DNA of 64,000 bases from positions 434,001-498,000 of the forward strand of contig JACKHG010000002.1 in NCBI GenBank assembly GCA_020639115.1, given 5' to 3'. Positions 27,671-35,319 of this stretch are shown piece after piece. The notes under the pieces are model-generated. The model saw nothing but the letters and a program-made list of their open reading frames with translations. It had not been told where the DNA came from and made no database searches. The stretch's first letter is position 1. Each line of letters opens with the position of its first letter. The DNA is from Phycisphaerales bacterium. GTDB lineage: Bacteria; Planctomycetota; Phycisphaerae; UBA1845. The position numbers were made by a program, and so were the translations under genes.

Positions 27671-28840
27671 ATGGCTGGTGTGGAACTGGGGCGGGCGGTG
27701 CGGGGGGAGTTTCTGCTCTACCCGGATATGGCTTTTCTTAATCATGGATCGTTCGGGGCGGTTCCGCGGGTGGTGCTGGCGGCGCAGGACGAGTGGCGGC
27801 GACGGGTGGAGCGCCAGCCGGTGCGCTTCCTCGTGCGCGAGCTGGAGCCGGCGCTGCGGGCAGCCGCCGGCGCCCTGGGGACTTTTCTCGGGGTCGCGGG
27901 CGAGGACCTCGTGTTCGTCGACAACGTGACGATGGCGGCGAACACGGTGCTGCGTTCGTTGCGGATGGGCCCGGGGGACGAGGTGGTGTTCACCAGCCAC
28001 GGGTACGGGGCGGTGAACAAGGCGGTGCGGTTTGCGTGCGACTGGTGCGGGGCGACGGCGGTGGAGGCGCGCGTACCGTTCCCGATCGACGGTGACGATG
28101 CCGTCGTGGAGGCCGTCGCGGAGGTGCTGACCGAGCGGACGCGGCTGGTGGTGGTGGATCACGTCACCTCGGCGACGGCGCTGGTGCTGCCGGTGGCGCG
28201 GATCGCTTCGGCGTGCCGGGCGCGGGGTGTTCCGGTGTTTGTGGACGGGGCGCACGGGCCGGGGATGCTGGACGTGGACATCGCGGCGCTGGGCGTGGAC
28301 TACTACACGGGGAATTGCCACAAGTGGCTGTTCGCGGCGAAGGGCACGGGCTTCCTGTGGGTGGCGCCGCAGCGGCAGGCGGCGGTGCATCCGCTGGTGG
28401 TGTCGTGGGGGTACGGGGAGTCGTTCACGAAGGCGTTCGACTGGCCGGGTACCAAGGACTTTTCGCCGTGGCTGGCGCTGACGGCGGCGTTGCAGTTTTA
28501 CCAGCGCATGGGCGGGGCGGCCTTGCGGACGCGGAACAACGCGTTGGCGGCGGAGGCGGCGACGATGCTCGAGGAGGCGTGGGGCGTGGCCCCGGCTGCC
28601 CCGCGGACGATGAACGCGGCGATGGTGACGATCGCGCTGCCGATCGCGGGTGAGGTTTCGAAGGCGCTGGGCGACCGGGTGCACGATACGCTGGCGGACG
28701 ACTACGGCGTCGAGGTTCCAATCATCTGGTTCGCCGAGCGGTTGTGGTTGCGGATCTCGGTGCAGGCGTACAACGAGCGCGGGGATTATGAGCGGTTGAG
28801 GGAGGTGGGGGCGGCAGGCATTGAGGGATTAAGGGATTGA
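27671..28840 (+). CDS. Class V aminotransferase, isopenicillin-N-epimerase-like
   Basis: The 389-residue PLP enzyme has the fold-type I layout. FLNHGSFGAVPRVVL sits at the N-terminus, FVDNVTMAANTVLRSL binds the cofactor phosphate region, VDGAHGPGMLDVDI contains the pyridine-binding Asp and the PLP lysine is in YTGNCHKWLFAAKGTGFLWV. These blocks are typical of the isopenicillin N epimerase/cysteine desulfurase-like group; the actual substrate is unknown and beta-lactam synthesis is not implied. It starts 18 bp after the sugar transferase stop. The C-terminal IEGLRD and the stop codon are encoded by the octamer array that begins at 28820. Confidence 0.88.
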   Translation: MAGVELGRAVRGEFLLYPDMAFLNHGSFGAVPRVVLAAQDEWRRRVERQPVRFLVRELEPALRAAAGALGTFLGVAGEDLVFVDNVTMAANTVLRSLRMGPGDEVVFTSHGYGAVNKAVRFACDWCGATAVEARVPFPIDGDDAVVEAVAEVLTERTRLVVVDHVTSATALVLPVARIASACRARGVPVFVDGAHGPGMLDVDIAALGVDYYTGNCHKWLFAAKGTGFLWVAPQRQAAVHPLVVSWGYGESFTKAFDWPGTKDFSPWLALTAALQFYQRMGGAALRTRNNALAAEAATMLEEAWGVAPAAPRTMNAAMVTIALPIAGEVSKALGDRVHDTLADDYGVEVPIIWFAERLWLRISVQAYNERGDYERLREVGAAGIEGLRD

Positions 28841-28897
28841 GGGATTAAGGGATTAAGTGATTGAGGGATTAAGGGATTGAGGGATTGAGGGATTAAA
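28820..28897. repeat. Tandem octamer array (ATTRAGGG)
   Basis: Nine complete 8-bp units plus a partial one, alternating ATTGAGGG and ATTAAGGG with one ATTAAGTG variant. The array overlaps the end of the aminotransferase gene. Confidence 0.9.
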
Positions 28898-28943
28898 GCA
28901 AGGAGGTGTTGCGCAACAGCGTGGCCTACCATTGCAGGGCTGC

Positions 28944-29699
28944 TCAGGAGCGGCTGGCGATGGCTTGGGCCAGGGGGTTGATGAGGAGGGGGACGACCTT
29001 GCTGGCGGCGAGGTTGTCGCATTCGTCGCACATGCGGCGATGGGTCGCAGGCAGGGGCTGATCCTCGCCGACGCCCCAGTACTTGCGGGCGGTGAGCATG
29101 ACGCTGAGGGGCTGGGCCTCGTAGTTGCCGGTGCGGACCTCGTAGGTTCCGGTGCGGCTCTTGACCTCGAGGTAGGCCTGCAGATCGCAGGCCGGGGTCA
29201 GCGTGATGCCCAGATACGGTTGGGCGTCGATGACGTGGTGGGCCTCGTCTCCAAATAGGAATCCTCCAAGGGGATGATCGGCCCAGAAGACTTCGGCGAG
29301 GAGTTGGTCGTGATTGCCGCGGTACTCAAGTTCGAAGCCGCAGGCGACCTCCATGTGGTCGAAGTCGAGTTCGCTGAGGGTGAGGTGGTACGGCGCGAGT
29401 TCGAGGACGATGTCGCCCAGGCGGCGGATGTCGTCGCCGGCCTGGGGCGAAAAGTGGCCGAAGCGGATGCTGCCGGGGTCGAGGCGGACCCAGCGGCGGG
29501 ATCCCCCACTGTCGGCGGTCTCCTCCAGGAGGAGCGTGCCGTTTTCGCGGCGCTGAAAGCGGCGCATGGACGGGAACGCCTTGCGGATCTGGTCGAAGAA
29601 ATGGAGGACGGTGTCGCGTTCGAGCGCGAGGTCGAGCTTGAGGAAGAGACGGGTGCTGAGGAAGCACTCGTCCGCCATGGATCCGAAGAATGCCTGCAT
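28944..29699 (-). CDS. Unrecognised 251-residue protein
   Basis: I do not recognise the family. The product is soluble, without a signal peptide or membrane helix. It contains STRLFLKLDLALERDTVLHFFDQIRKAFPSMRRFQRRENGTLLLEE near the N-terminus, a central LDFDHMEVACGFELEYRGNHDQLLAEVFW block and near the C-terminus a CDEC pair (RRMCDECDNL). The central DxDHMEVxxxFE-like pattern and high content of Glu, Asp and Leu look like a conserved globular fold. ATG 29699 (preceded by GGGA) is preferred; ATG 29678 is an alternative. It is divergent from the membrane protein gene at 29920. Confidence 0.65.
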   Translation of the reverse strand: MQAFFGSMADECFLSTRLFLKLDLALERDTVLHFFDQIRKAFPSMRRFQRRENGTLLLEETADSGGSRRWVRLDPGSIRFGHFSPQAGDDIRRLGDIVLELAPYHLTLSELDFDHMEVACGFELEYRGNHDQLLAEVFWADHPLGGFLFGDEAHHVIDAQPYLGITLTPACDLQAYLEVKSRTGTYEVRTGNYEAQPLSVMLTARKYWGVGEDQPLPATHRRMCDECDNLAASKVVPLLINPLAQAIASRS

Positions 29700-29919
29700 G
29701 GTGATTCCCGCTGAGTGCGTGGCGTCGGCTTGCCGCCGCGCCGTTGCGTCCGCTAGATTACGGAAGATTATGTGACGCAGGGGGCGCAGGTGCAACCAAG
29801 ATGTCCTGCGCGCGGATTACACCCCGTACAGACGGTGCGGATGGGGTTCGGGCGTGACGCCGGCAGCCGGCGGGAGCGAGTCGAGGACAGGGCGGCGCGG
29901 CCTGCGTCGATGAGATGAC

Positions 29920-30696
29920 ATGCAAACAATTGTGACGAAATCGACACGGGAACGCATGATCCGCAACGGGCTGGTGATGGTCATGCTGCTGGGATTCTCG
30001 GCGTACTCGTTTTACGACGGCTACATCGGCTACCCTCAGGACAACCTGGTCACGATGCGGGGGGAGATACCGGCTGACGTGCAGGAGCAAGCGCAGATCA
30101 ACCCCACCGTGGTGCAGGGCAGCCTGCCACCGGTGCGCAAGGGGGAGACGCTGCGCGAGGCGGAGGAGAAGCTGGGGCCGCCCACGTGGAAGGGCGAGGC
30201 GCTGGAGGAGTTCAACAAGGCGGTGTGGTTCGGTCCGGGGGGGATGTTGATCCTGCGGTACGACAACTTCGGGACGATCACGTCGCGGATGCTGTGGAAG
30301 CCAGCCAAGCATACCGAGACGGACCTGATGTTTCAGAAGTGGATGGGCGTCGTGGTCGGCCTGATCGGCCTGTGGGTGCTGGTGCGGGTGCTGGCGATGG
30401 TGCTCACGTCGACGAAGTTGTCGGACGAGGGACTGACGACGCCGCGGGGCCGGTTGATCCGCTACGAGGAGATGACCGAATGGAATCCCGCGGACTACCG
30501 CGATAAGGGCCGGATCGAGCTGGGCTATACGCAGGGCGGGCGGAGCGGCGTATTCGTGCTGGACGACTACAAGCTGCGAGCCTTTCGGCCGATCGTCGAG
30601 GAGATTTGTGCGCGGAAGGGCTTTGCCAATCCGCTCGCCGAGTCGGACGCGGGCGGCGATACGCCGACGGAGGGGGCCCAGGAGCAGACCACGTAA
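29920..30696 (+). CDS. Unrecognised two-helix membrane protein
   Basis: The 258-residue product has membrane helices at about 15-33 (NGLVMVMLLGFSAYSFYDG) and 140-163 (WMGVVVGLIGLWVLVRVLAMVLT). The outer segment between them (about 34-139) contains VRKGETLREAEEKLGPPTWKGE, reminiscent of a small BamE/SmpA-like KGM-type motif, but the match is too short to name. The inner C-terminal part has LTTPRGRLIRYEEMTEWNPADYRDKGRIELGY, which resembles a PH-like bacterial domain. No function can be assigned. The gene converges on the SEC-C protein gene. Confidence 0.65.
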   Translation: MQTIVTKSTRERMIRNGLVMVMLLGFSAYSFYDGYIGYPQDNLVTMRGEIPADVQEQAQINPTVVQGSLPPVRKGETLREAEEKLGPPTWKGEALEEFNKAVWFGPGGMLILRYDNFGTITSRMLWKPAKHTETDLMFQKWMGVVVGLIGLWVLVRVLAMVLTSTKLSDEGLTTPRGRLIRYEEMTEWNPADYRDKGRIELGYTQGGRSGVFVLDDYKLRAFRPIVEEICARKGFANPLAESDAGGDTPTEGAQEQTT

Positions 30697-30741
30697 CTGC
30701 GGCATTAGCGCGGGGGCGCTACAGCATCGCGGGCGGCGCCG

Positions 30742-31659
30742 TCAGGCGGGGCAAGCGGCTGGTTCGGCGGTTGCGGGCGCTGCCGGCGACTTCAGCAACT
30801 CTGTAAGTTGACCGACCCACGCCGCCTGGCGCCGGGTGAAGAGAAAGCGCAGCACTTCGTTGTCCGCCGAGCGGGCAGCCGGCGTCACCACCATTTCCTC
30901 GCGGTTTCCAAGCACGCGGATCAGGGCGGCTGTATCGAAGATGAAGCCCTGCTCGGGGATGAGCAGGGCGAGCGGTACGGGCGGATCGTAGACCGGCTGG
31001 AGGGTTGTCAGGATCGGGCGCCCGTTCGGGTCGCACGACGTGAGCCGGCAGAACAGGCGGTCATCCTGCAGGCGAACGCCGAGGACCTCGCGGTTGAGTG
31101 GGTCGTCGGGCTGGGCTGCCAGGATAGGGATACCCGCAGCGAGATCGCGATAGATGACGCGGCGCCAGTGCGCGTTTTGCAGGACGCGCGTGAGTCCGTC
31201 GGGTGCGCAGGCCACGACGCCGGTCGTGCGGTGCATCGGCGGTTGCCGGTCGGGACTGATCTTGAAGTCGACGATGGCGCCGACGCGGTCGGGGCGCTCG
31301 TCGTCGGTGAGCGGTTCTTTGCTGATGGTGTAGTTGCAGAAGTACTCGCGGCAACTGGCGGGTTGAGCCGGACCATGGATGGAGCAGCCACCGGAGCATT
31401 CGTGCGGGCACGTCGAGCCGGCGGGGGTCACGACACCCGGGTCGTTGATGATCAGCGCGGTGCAGCAGGCGGTGCAGCCGGCGCAGGGCCGGCGGCGCCG
31501 GGCGACCGCTGCGTTCAGTACCTCGAGCTGCTGACGCGGCGGCGCGGTTGCGGAAGAGGTGCCTGACGACGCTGCTCCGCAGCAGTGCTTGGCCTTGCGA
31601 CCGCTGCCGCAGGGGCAAGGTTGGTTGCGGGCGACTTTGGGACGGGCGCGTGCGGTCAT
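30742..31659 (-). CDS. SEC-C motif and Cys-cluster (YkgJ-like) protein
   Basis: The 305-residue protein starts with a SEC-C zinc motif (NQPCPCGSGRKAKHCCG, about 12-28), as at the end of SecA. Residues 50-115 then hold a Cys-rich block, CAGCTACCTAL, CPHECSGGCSIHG and CREYFCNY, which fits the YkgJ-type CxxCxxCC proteins thought to bind metal or an Fe-S cluster. The rest is an uncharacterised domain. ATG 31659 is the first good start; the longer frame begins with TTG. A TATCCT element (31670-31665) lies 5 nt upstream, so the mRNA may be near-leaderless. Substrate and partner are unknown. Confidence 0.75.
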   Translation of the reverse strand: MTARARPKVARNQPCPCGSGRKAKHCCGAASSGTSSATAPPRQQLEVLNAAVARRRRPCAGCTACCTALIINDPGVVTPAGSTCPHECSGGCSIHGPAQPASCREYFCNYTISKEPLTDDERPDRVGAIVDFKISPDRQPPMHRTTGVVACAPDGLTRVLQNAHWRRVIYRDLAAGIPILAAQPDDPLNREVLGVRLQDDRLFCRLTSCDPNGRPILTTLQPVYDPPVPLALLIPEQGFIFDTAALIRVLGNREEMVVTPAARSADNEVLRFLFTRRQAAWVGQLTELLKSPAAPATAEPAACPA

Positions 31660-31800
31660 CGCGGAGGATATCGGCAACGCGGGTGGCGAGGCGTTGTTGC
31701 ATCGGGGGCGCGTCGGCGCGGGGTAAAGCGTCCGGCCTTATCGGTCGGACATGGCGGCGGTGGCGGGTGTTGTGCCTTGCGGCGGACGCCGCGCAAGGGT

Positions 31801-31836
31801 GAGCGGTGGATCGTGGCTTCCCACGATCCACCGCTC
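31801..31836 (-). terminator. Perfect hairpin downstream of flagellin
   Basis: A 16-bp stem (31801-31816 with 31821-31836) with a 4-nt loop lies 54 bp beyond the flagellin stop. No T-tract follows on either strand, so it may stabilise the mRNA end rather than terminate. Confidence 0.5.
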
Positions 31837-31890
31837 GATGCCCCCTGTCACGCGACTCCGTGAGTTCCGCGGGCGTGATAGCCCTGCGGA

Positions 31891-33300
31891 CTAACCGAGC
31901 AGCGTCAGGATCTGGCTCGCCTGCTGGTTGGCCAAGCCCAGCAGCGAGATACCCGAGTTGAGCAGCACGCTCTCGCGGTTCAGATCCGCGGTCGCCTGGG
32001 CAAAGTCGGTGTCCGCGATGACGCTGCGGGCCGCCGAGAGCGACTCCTTGGACTGCGTGAGCGAGTTGATCGAGGTCTGCACCTGGAACTTCTGGAAGCC
32101 ACCGAGGCGGCCCTTCATGGACGCCACCTGGGTGATGGCCTTGCGCACGGCCTTGAGCGAGTTGGCGCTCTTGGAGCTGAGGTCGGCGGCGCCGCCGGAC
32201 TTCAGTTCGGAGAGGGCCGCGCCGGCGTCGCCGCCACCGAGCTGGTAGGAGGCGACGGAACTCAGCCCGATGGTCGAGCGCGTGTTGCTCTCGGTGCCGA
32301 GCTGGAAGGTCATGCCGCCGCCGGTCGCGCCGGCCTTGACTGTGATGGTCTCGGTGGCGTTGGCGGCGTTGAGCGCGGAGGCCATGGAGAATTCCAGGCT
32401 CAGGCCGTTGGCGCTGTAGGAGACGTCCAGGCCGTCGGCCGTTACCGACCGGCCGTTGATGGACAGCACCGCGTCGGTGCCGGTTGTGCGCGCCACGTCT
32501 GACAGAGTCCCCCCGGAAAGCACCGTCATTTCAACGCTCGAATCGCTGCCGGTATCGGAGGCGGTCAGCACGATGGTGTTGCCCGCGCCGGTGGCGGCGG
32601 TGACGCCGGTTCCGGCGGTGGCGGCGTTGATGGCGGCTGCCGTGTTGGCGAGCGTGGTGCCGTTGCCCAGCGAGATCTGCTGGGAGCCGAGCGAGCCGGT
32701 GATGACGATTTCGTGGTCACCGGACAGGGTGGCTGCACCGAGTGCGAATGTGCCGGTGGCGGCGGCTGCCGCGGTTGTCGTTTTGACGTTGACCACGGTG
32801 TCGGCGCTGCCCTGGCCGCGGGTGTGGACGCGCAGGTTGTCGGCGCGGTTGGTGGCCTGGGTGGTGCGGATGGCCTGGGCGCCGTTGAGCAGCTGCTTGC
32901 CGTTGAAAGTCGTGGTATTGGCGATGCGGTCGATGGACTCGAGGGCTGCATCGATCTGGGACTGGTTCGCGTTGATTTCCGCCTGGCTGAGCGACGCATC
33001 GTTGACGCTGGCGAGGGCGAGCGTCTCGATCTCGGAGAGCAGGCTGGAGACCTCGTCGAGGCCGCCTTCCGCCGTGGAGAGCATCGCGTCGGCGCGCTGG
33101 TTGTTGTCCAGCGCAGCGTTCACCGCGGTCAGTTCCGCGCTGAAATTTTCCATGGCGATGAGGCCGGCGGGGTTGTCGGAGGCCTTGTTGATCTTGTTAC
33201 CGGTGGAGAGCTGCGTGAGGAGGTTGCTCTGGCGTGTCGATGTCTTGTTGACGATGCCGAGGAGCTGCAATGTGTTGATGTTTGTGACTGTCAGTGCCAT
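31891..33300 (-). CDS. fliC: Flagellin
   Basis: The 469-residue protein has the conserved D0/D1 ends of flagellin. The N-terminus reads MALTVTNINTLQLLGIVNKT...LTQLSTGNKINKASDNPAGLIAMENFSAEL, and the C-terminus has SINSLTQSKESLSAARSVIADTDFAQATADLNRESVLLNSGISLLGLANQQASQILTLLG. The variable middle (about 150-380) is Thr, Ala, Gly and Ser rich. Subunits are secreted through the flagellar apparatus and polymerise into the filament. No chaperone, hook or motor gene is nearby, so this is a solitary flagellin locus. AAGGG precedes the start by about 9 nt. A TATATC element lies 58-63 bp upstream, but no clear sigma-28 promoter is seen. Confidence 0.95.
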   Translation of the reverse strand: MALTVTNINTLQLLGIVNKTSTRQSNLLTQLSTGNKINKASDNPAGLIAMENFSAELTAVNAALDNNQRADAMLSTAEGGLDEVSSLLSEIETLALASVNDASLSQAEINANQSQIDAALESIDRIANTTTFNGKQLLNGAQAIRTTQATNRADNLRVHTRGQGSADTVVNVKTTTAAAAATGTFALGAATLSGDHEIVITGSLGSQQISLGNGTTLANTAAAINAATAGTGVTAATGAGNTIVLTASDTGSDSSVEMTVLSGGTLSDVARTTGTDAVLSINGRSVTADGLDVSYSANGLSLEFSMASALNAANATETITVKAGATGGGMTFQLGTESNTRSTIGLSSVASYQLGGGDAGAALSELKSGGAADLSSKSANSLKAVRKAITQVASMKGRLGGFQKFQVQTSINSLTQSKESLSAARSVIADTDFAQATADLNRESVLLNSGISLLGLANQQASQILTLLG

Positions 33301-33357
33301 GTGCGGACCCTTAAAAGAGGCTCGAAAACCAGCAAACAGCGGACAGTCGCAAGCTCA

Positions 33358-33363
33358 GATATA
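33358..33363 (-). promoter_or_regulatory. Possible -10 element of the flagellin gene
   Basis: TATATC read on the minus strand, preceded by GCCGGT. The match to a sigma-28 -10 (GCCGATAA) is only partial and no TAAA-type -35 is seen. Confidence 0.25.
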
Positions 33364-33515
33364 ACCGGCGGGCGGGCAAAGACGTTGAATTGATAATTTC
33401 TTAATCGGGCGGCGCGGGGGCGCGCGCGACGACATTTCCGGTCGTTCGGCGCAGCCGCGCAGGGTCCGCAAAATCAAGGGGCAAAAACGGAGCAGCCGGT
33501 AACGCGGCGGGCGGA

Positions 33516-34247
33516 CTAGGTGCTGAGGTCCAGGTAGGCGCGGCCGAGCATGGTGGGTCGCCCGGTGAGGTGGGCGGCGTGATAATCGAGCAGCTCGAAC
33601 GCGCCGCGCAAGGCACGCGGCGTGCCGCCCGCGCCGATGAGCGCCGTGCGGACCTCAGCCGTGACGCCGCGTTTCTCGTAATAGGCGGATTCGCAATCGC
33701 GACAGATCAGCCCGCCCTCGTGCGAGGAAAAGTGCAGGCCGGCCGCCGGCGGGTCGGGGCGGTCGCAGGCCACGCAACGGGTGAGGTCGGGCTGGAGACC
33801 GACCTCCGCCAGCAGCGTCCGCTGGAAGGGGACGAGCAGCGCGAGCGTGGCGGGGGCTGAGCTCAGCGCCGCGAGCAGGTCGGCGAGCGCATCGTAGAGC
33901 GCGGGGTGCGGGTCCCAGTCCTCGGTCAGATCGGCGGTGAGGGCGGCTGCATATTGGGCGGCGTAGAGCCGCTCGAGGCTGTCGCGGAGGCCGCCGGCGG
34001 GTCGCGTCTGGGTCCACTCGGTCAGAATGGCGAGGGCCTCCTGGCGGGGGTGGCGTACGCTGAGGACGGTGGTGCCGGCGTCGAGGAGGTCGAGCGCCGG
34101 CGCGAAGCGGGTCTTGGTGGAGCGCTTGATGCCCTTGGCGATGACGCGGGCCTTGCCGTGCTGGCGGGTGAAGAGCGCCAGCACCTGGGACGACTCGGAG
34201 TAGTCGAGCTTGCGGAGCACGATGGCGTCGTCCTTGAGGGCGGGCAT
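33516..34247 (-). CDS. recO: DNA repair protein RecO
   Basis: The 243-residue protein has the OB-fold start of RecO (DDAIVLRKLDYSESSQVLALFTRQHGKARVIAKG) and the zinc-binding CVACDRPDPP...LICRDCE motif at about 160-185. RecO loads RecA onto SSB-covered DNA together with RecR in gap repair. The length is usual for the family. The start codon at 34247 lies 6 nt after a TATCAT element, so the transcript may be leaderless. The gene is divergent from the PfkB kinase gene at 34312. Confidence 0.9.
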   Translation of the reverse strand: MPALKDDAIVLRKLDYSESSQVLALFTRQHGKARVIAKGIKRSTKTRFAPALDLLDAGTTVLSVRHPRQEALAILTEWTQTRPAGGLRDSLERLYAAQYAAALTADLTEDWDPHPALYDALADLLAALSSAPATLALLVPFQRTLLAEVGLQPDLTRCVACDRPDPPAAGLHFSSHEGGLICRDCESAYYEKRGVTAEVRTALIGAGGTPRALRGAFELLDYHAAHLTGRPTMLGRAYLDLST

Positions 34248-34253
34248 GCGGCG

Positions 34254-34259
34254 ATGATA
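34254..34259 (-). promoter_or_regulatory. -10 element giving a near-leaderless recO mRNA
   Basis: TATCAT on the minus strand, 6 nt before the ATG. Confidence 0.4.
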
Positions 34260-34311
34260 ACGCGGGCGGGCCCGGTTGACAGGTTGGGGGGCGTGCGAGA
34301 CGCTGGCGGCG

Positions 34312-35286
34312 ATGTGTGCGACCGCGATTACGTCATTTCAGTCGATCGTGACGGTGACGCCGAACACGGCGGTGGACCGGGTGATCCAGGTGCCGGGCTT
34401 CGCGATCGGGGCGCACCGCAAGGGGGCGCGGTTGGCGCGGATGCCCGCCGGCAAGGGGGTGAACGTTTCGCGGGTGCTCGCGCTGCTGGGGCAGCGCAGC
34501 ATCGCGACGGGGTTCGTGGGGGACGCGGAGTTGGCGGAGTTCGACCGGTTGGCCGAGCGGTCGCTGATCACCTCGCAGTTTCTGGCGGTGGAGGGGAGCA
34601 CGCGGGAGAACATCACGCTGCTGGATCCGGAGCAGAACGTGGAGACGCACGTGCGGACCACGGGCTTCGTGGTTCAGGAGCGGGACGTGGAGCGGTTGCG
34701 GCGCAAGCTCGGGTTGCTGGCGAAGCCGGGGGTGTTGATATCGTTTGGGGGCTCGCTGCCGGAGGGTCTCGAACCGGGGGTGGCGGTGGCGATGCTCGAG
34801 GCGGCGCGATCCGCCGGCGCGGCGTTGGCGCTGGATCTCGACGGGGCGGTGTTGCGACGTCTGCGGGAGACGCCGGCGTGGTTGGTCAAGTGCAACCGCG
34901 AGGAGTTTCTCGCGGCGCATGCGGGCCTGGCGGACGAGGAGGACGCGATCGTGGCGCGGGGGCGCAAGTGGTCGCAGTCGATCGGCGTGGTCGTCGTGAC
35001 GAACGGGGGGGCTGGCGGATACCTGTTCAGCGGTGGCTCGGCCTGGCGGGGTCGGTCGGCGCTGGATCCGCGGGCCGTGGTGAGCACCGTGGGTTGCGGG
35101 GACGCACTGCTGGCGGGCTTCATCGCAGCCGTCCAGCAGGGTAAGAGCGTGCTGGACGCGTACGCGTTTTCCCTGGCGACCGCGACAGCCGCCGCGACCA
35201 GCGCGGTGCCGGGGGAGTTCGATCCGCAGGTGGTCGACGACCTGCTCAAGCGCACGACCGTGACCCAGTTGGACGCGACCGACTGA
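34312..35286 (+). CDS. PfkB-family kinase, 1-phosphofructokinase/tagatose-6-P kinase group
   Basis: The 324-residue enzyme has TVTPNTAVDRVIQVPGF at the N-terminus, then RMPAGKGVNVSRVLALLGQ (signature 1), GGSLPEGLEPG and the C-terminal VSTVGCGDALLAGFIAA. These match the FruK/LacC branch, which phosphorylates a sugar phosphate, rather than the fructokinase at 16.3 kb. The usual GAGD is GCGD; the catalytic Asp is retained. The substrate is probably fructose 1-phosphate or tagatose 6-phosphate, but no PTS or sugar operon is adjacent. The frame is open back to TTG 34276; I prefer ATG 34312. It is convergent with the antiporter gene. Confidence 0.85.
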   Translation: MCATAITSFQSIVTVTPNTAVDRVIQVPGFAIGAHRKGARLARMPAGKGVNVSRVLALLGQRSIATGFVGDAELAEFDRLAERSLITSQFLAVEGSTRENITLLDPEQNVETHVRTTGFVVQERDVERLRRKLGLLAKPGVLISFGGSLPEGLEPGVAVAMLEAARSAGAALALDLDGAVLRRLRETPAWLVKCNREEFLAAHAGLADEEDAIVARGRKWSQSIGVVVVTNGGAGGYLFSGGSAWRGRSALDPRAVVSTVGCGDALLAGFIAAVQQGKSVLDAYAFSLATATAAATSAVPGEFDPQVVDDLLKRTTVTQLDATD

Positions 35287-35319
35287 GCCGGTGCCGGCAG
35301 CACGTCCGCGCTGTCGCGG

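Noticed and set aside
28820..28897. Octamer array as a CRISPR array
   Set aside because: Units are 8 bp and contiguous, with no spacers, and no cas gene is present.
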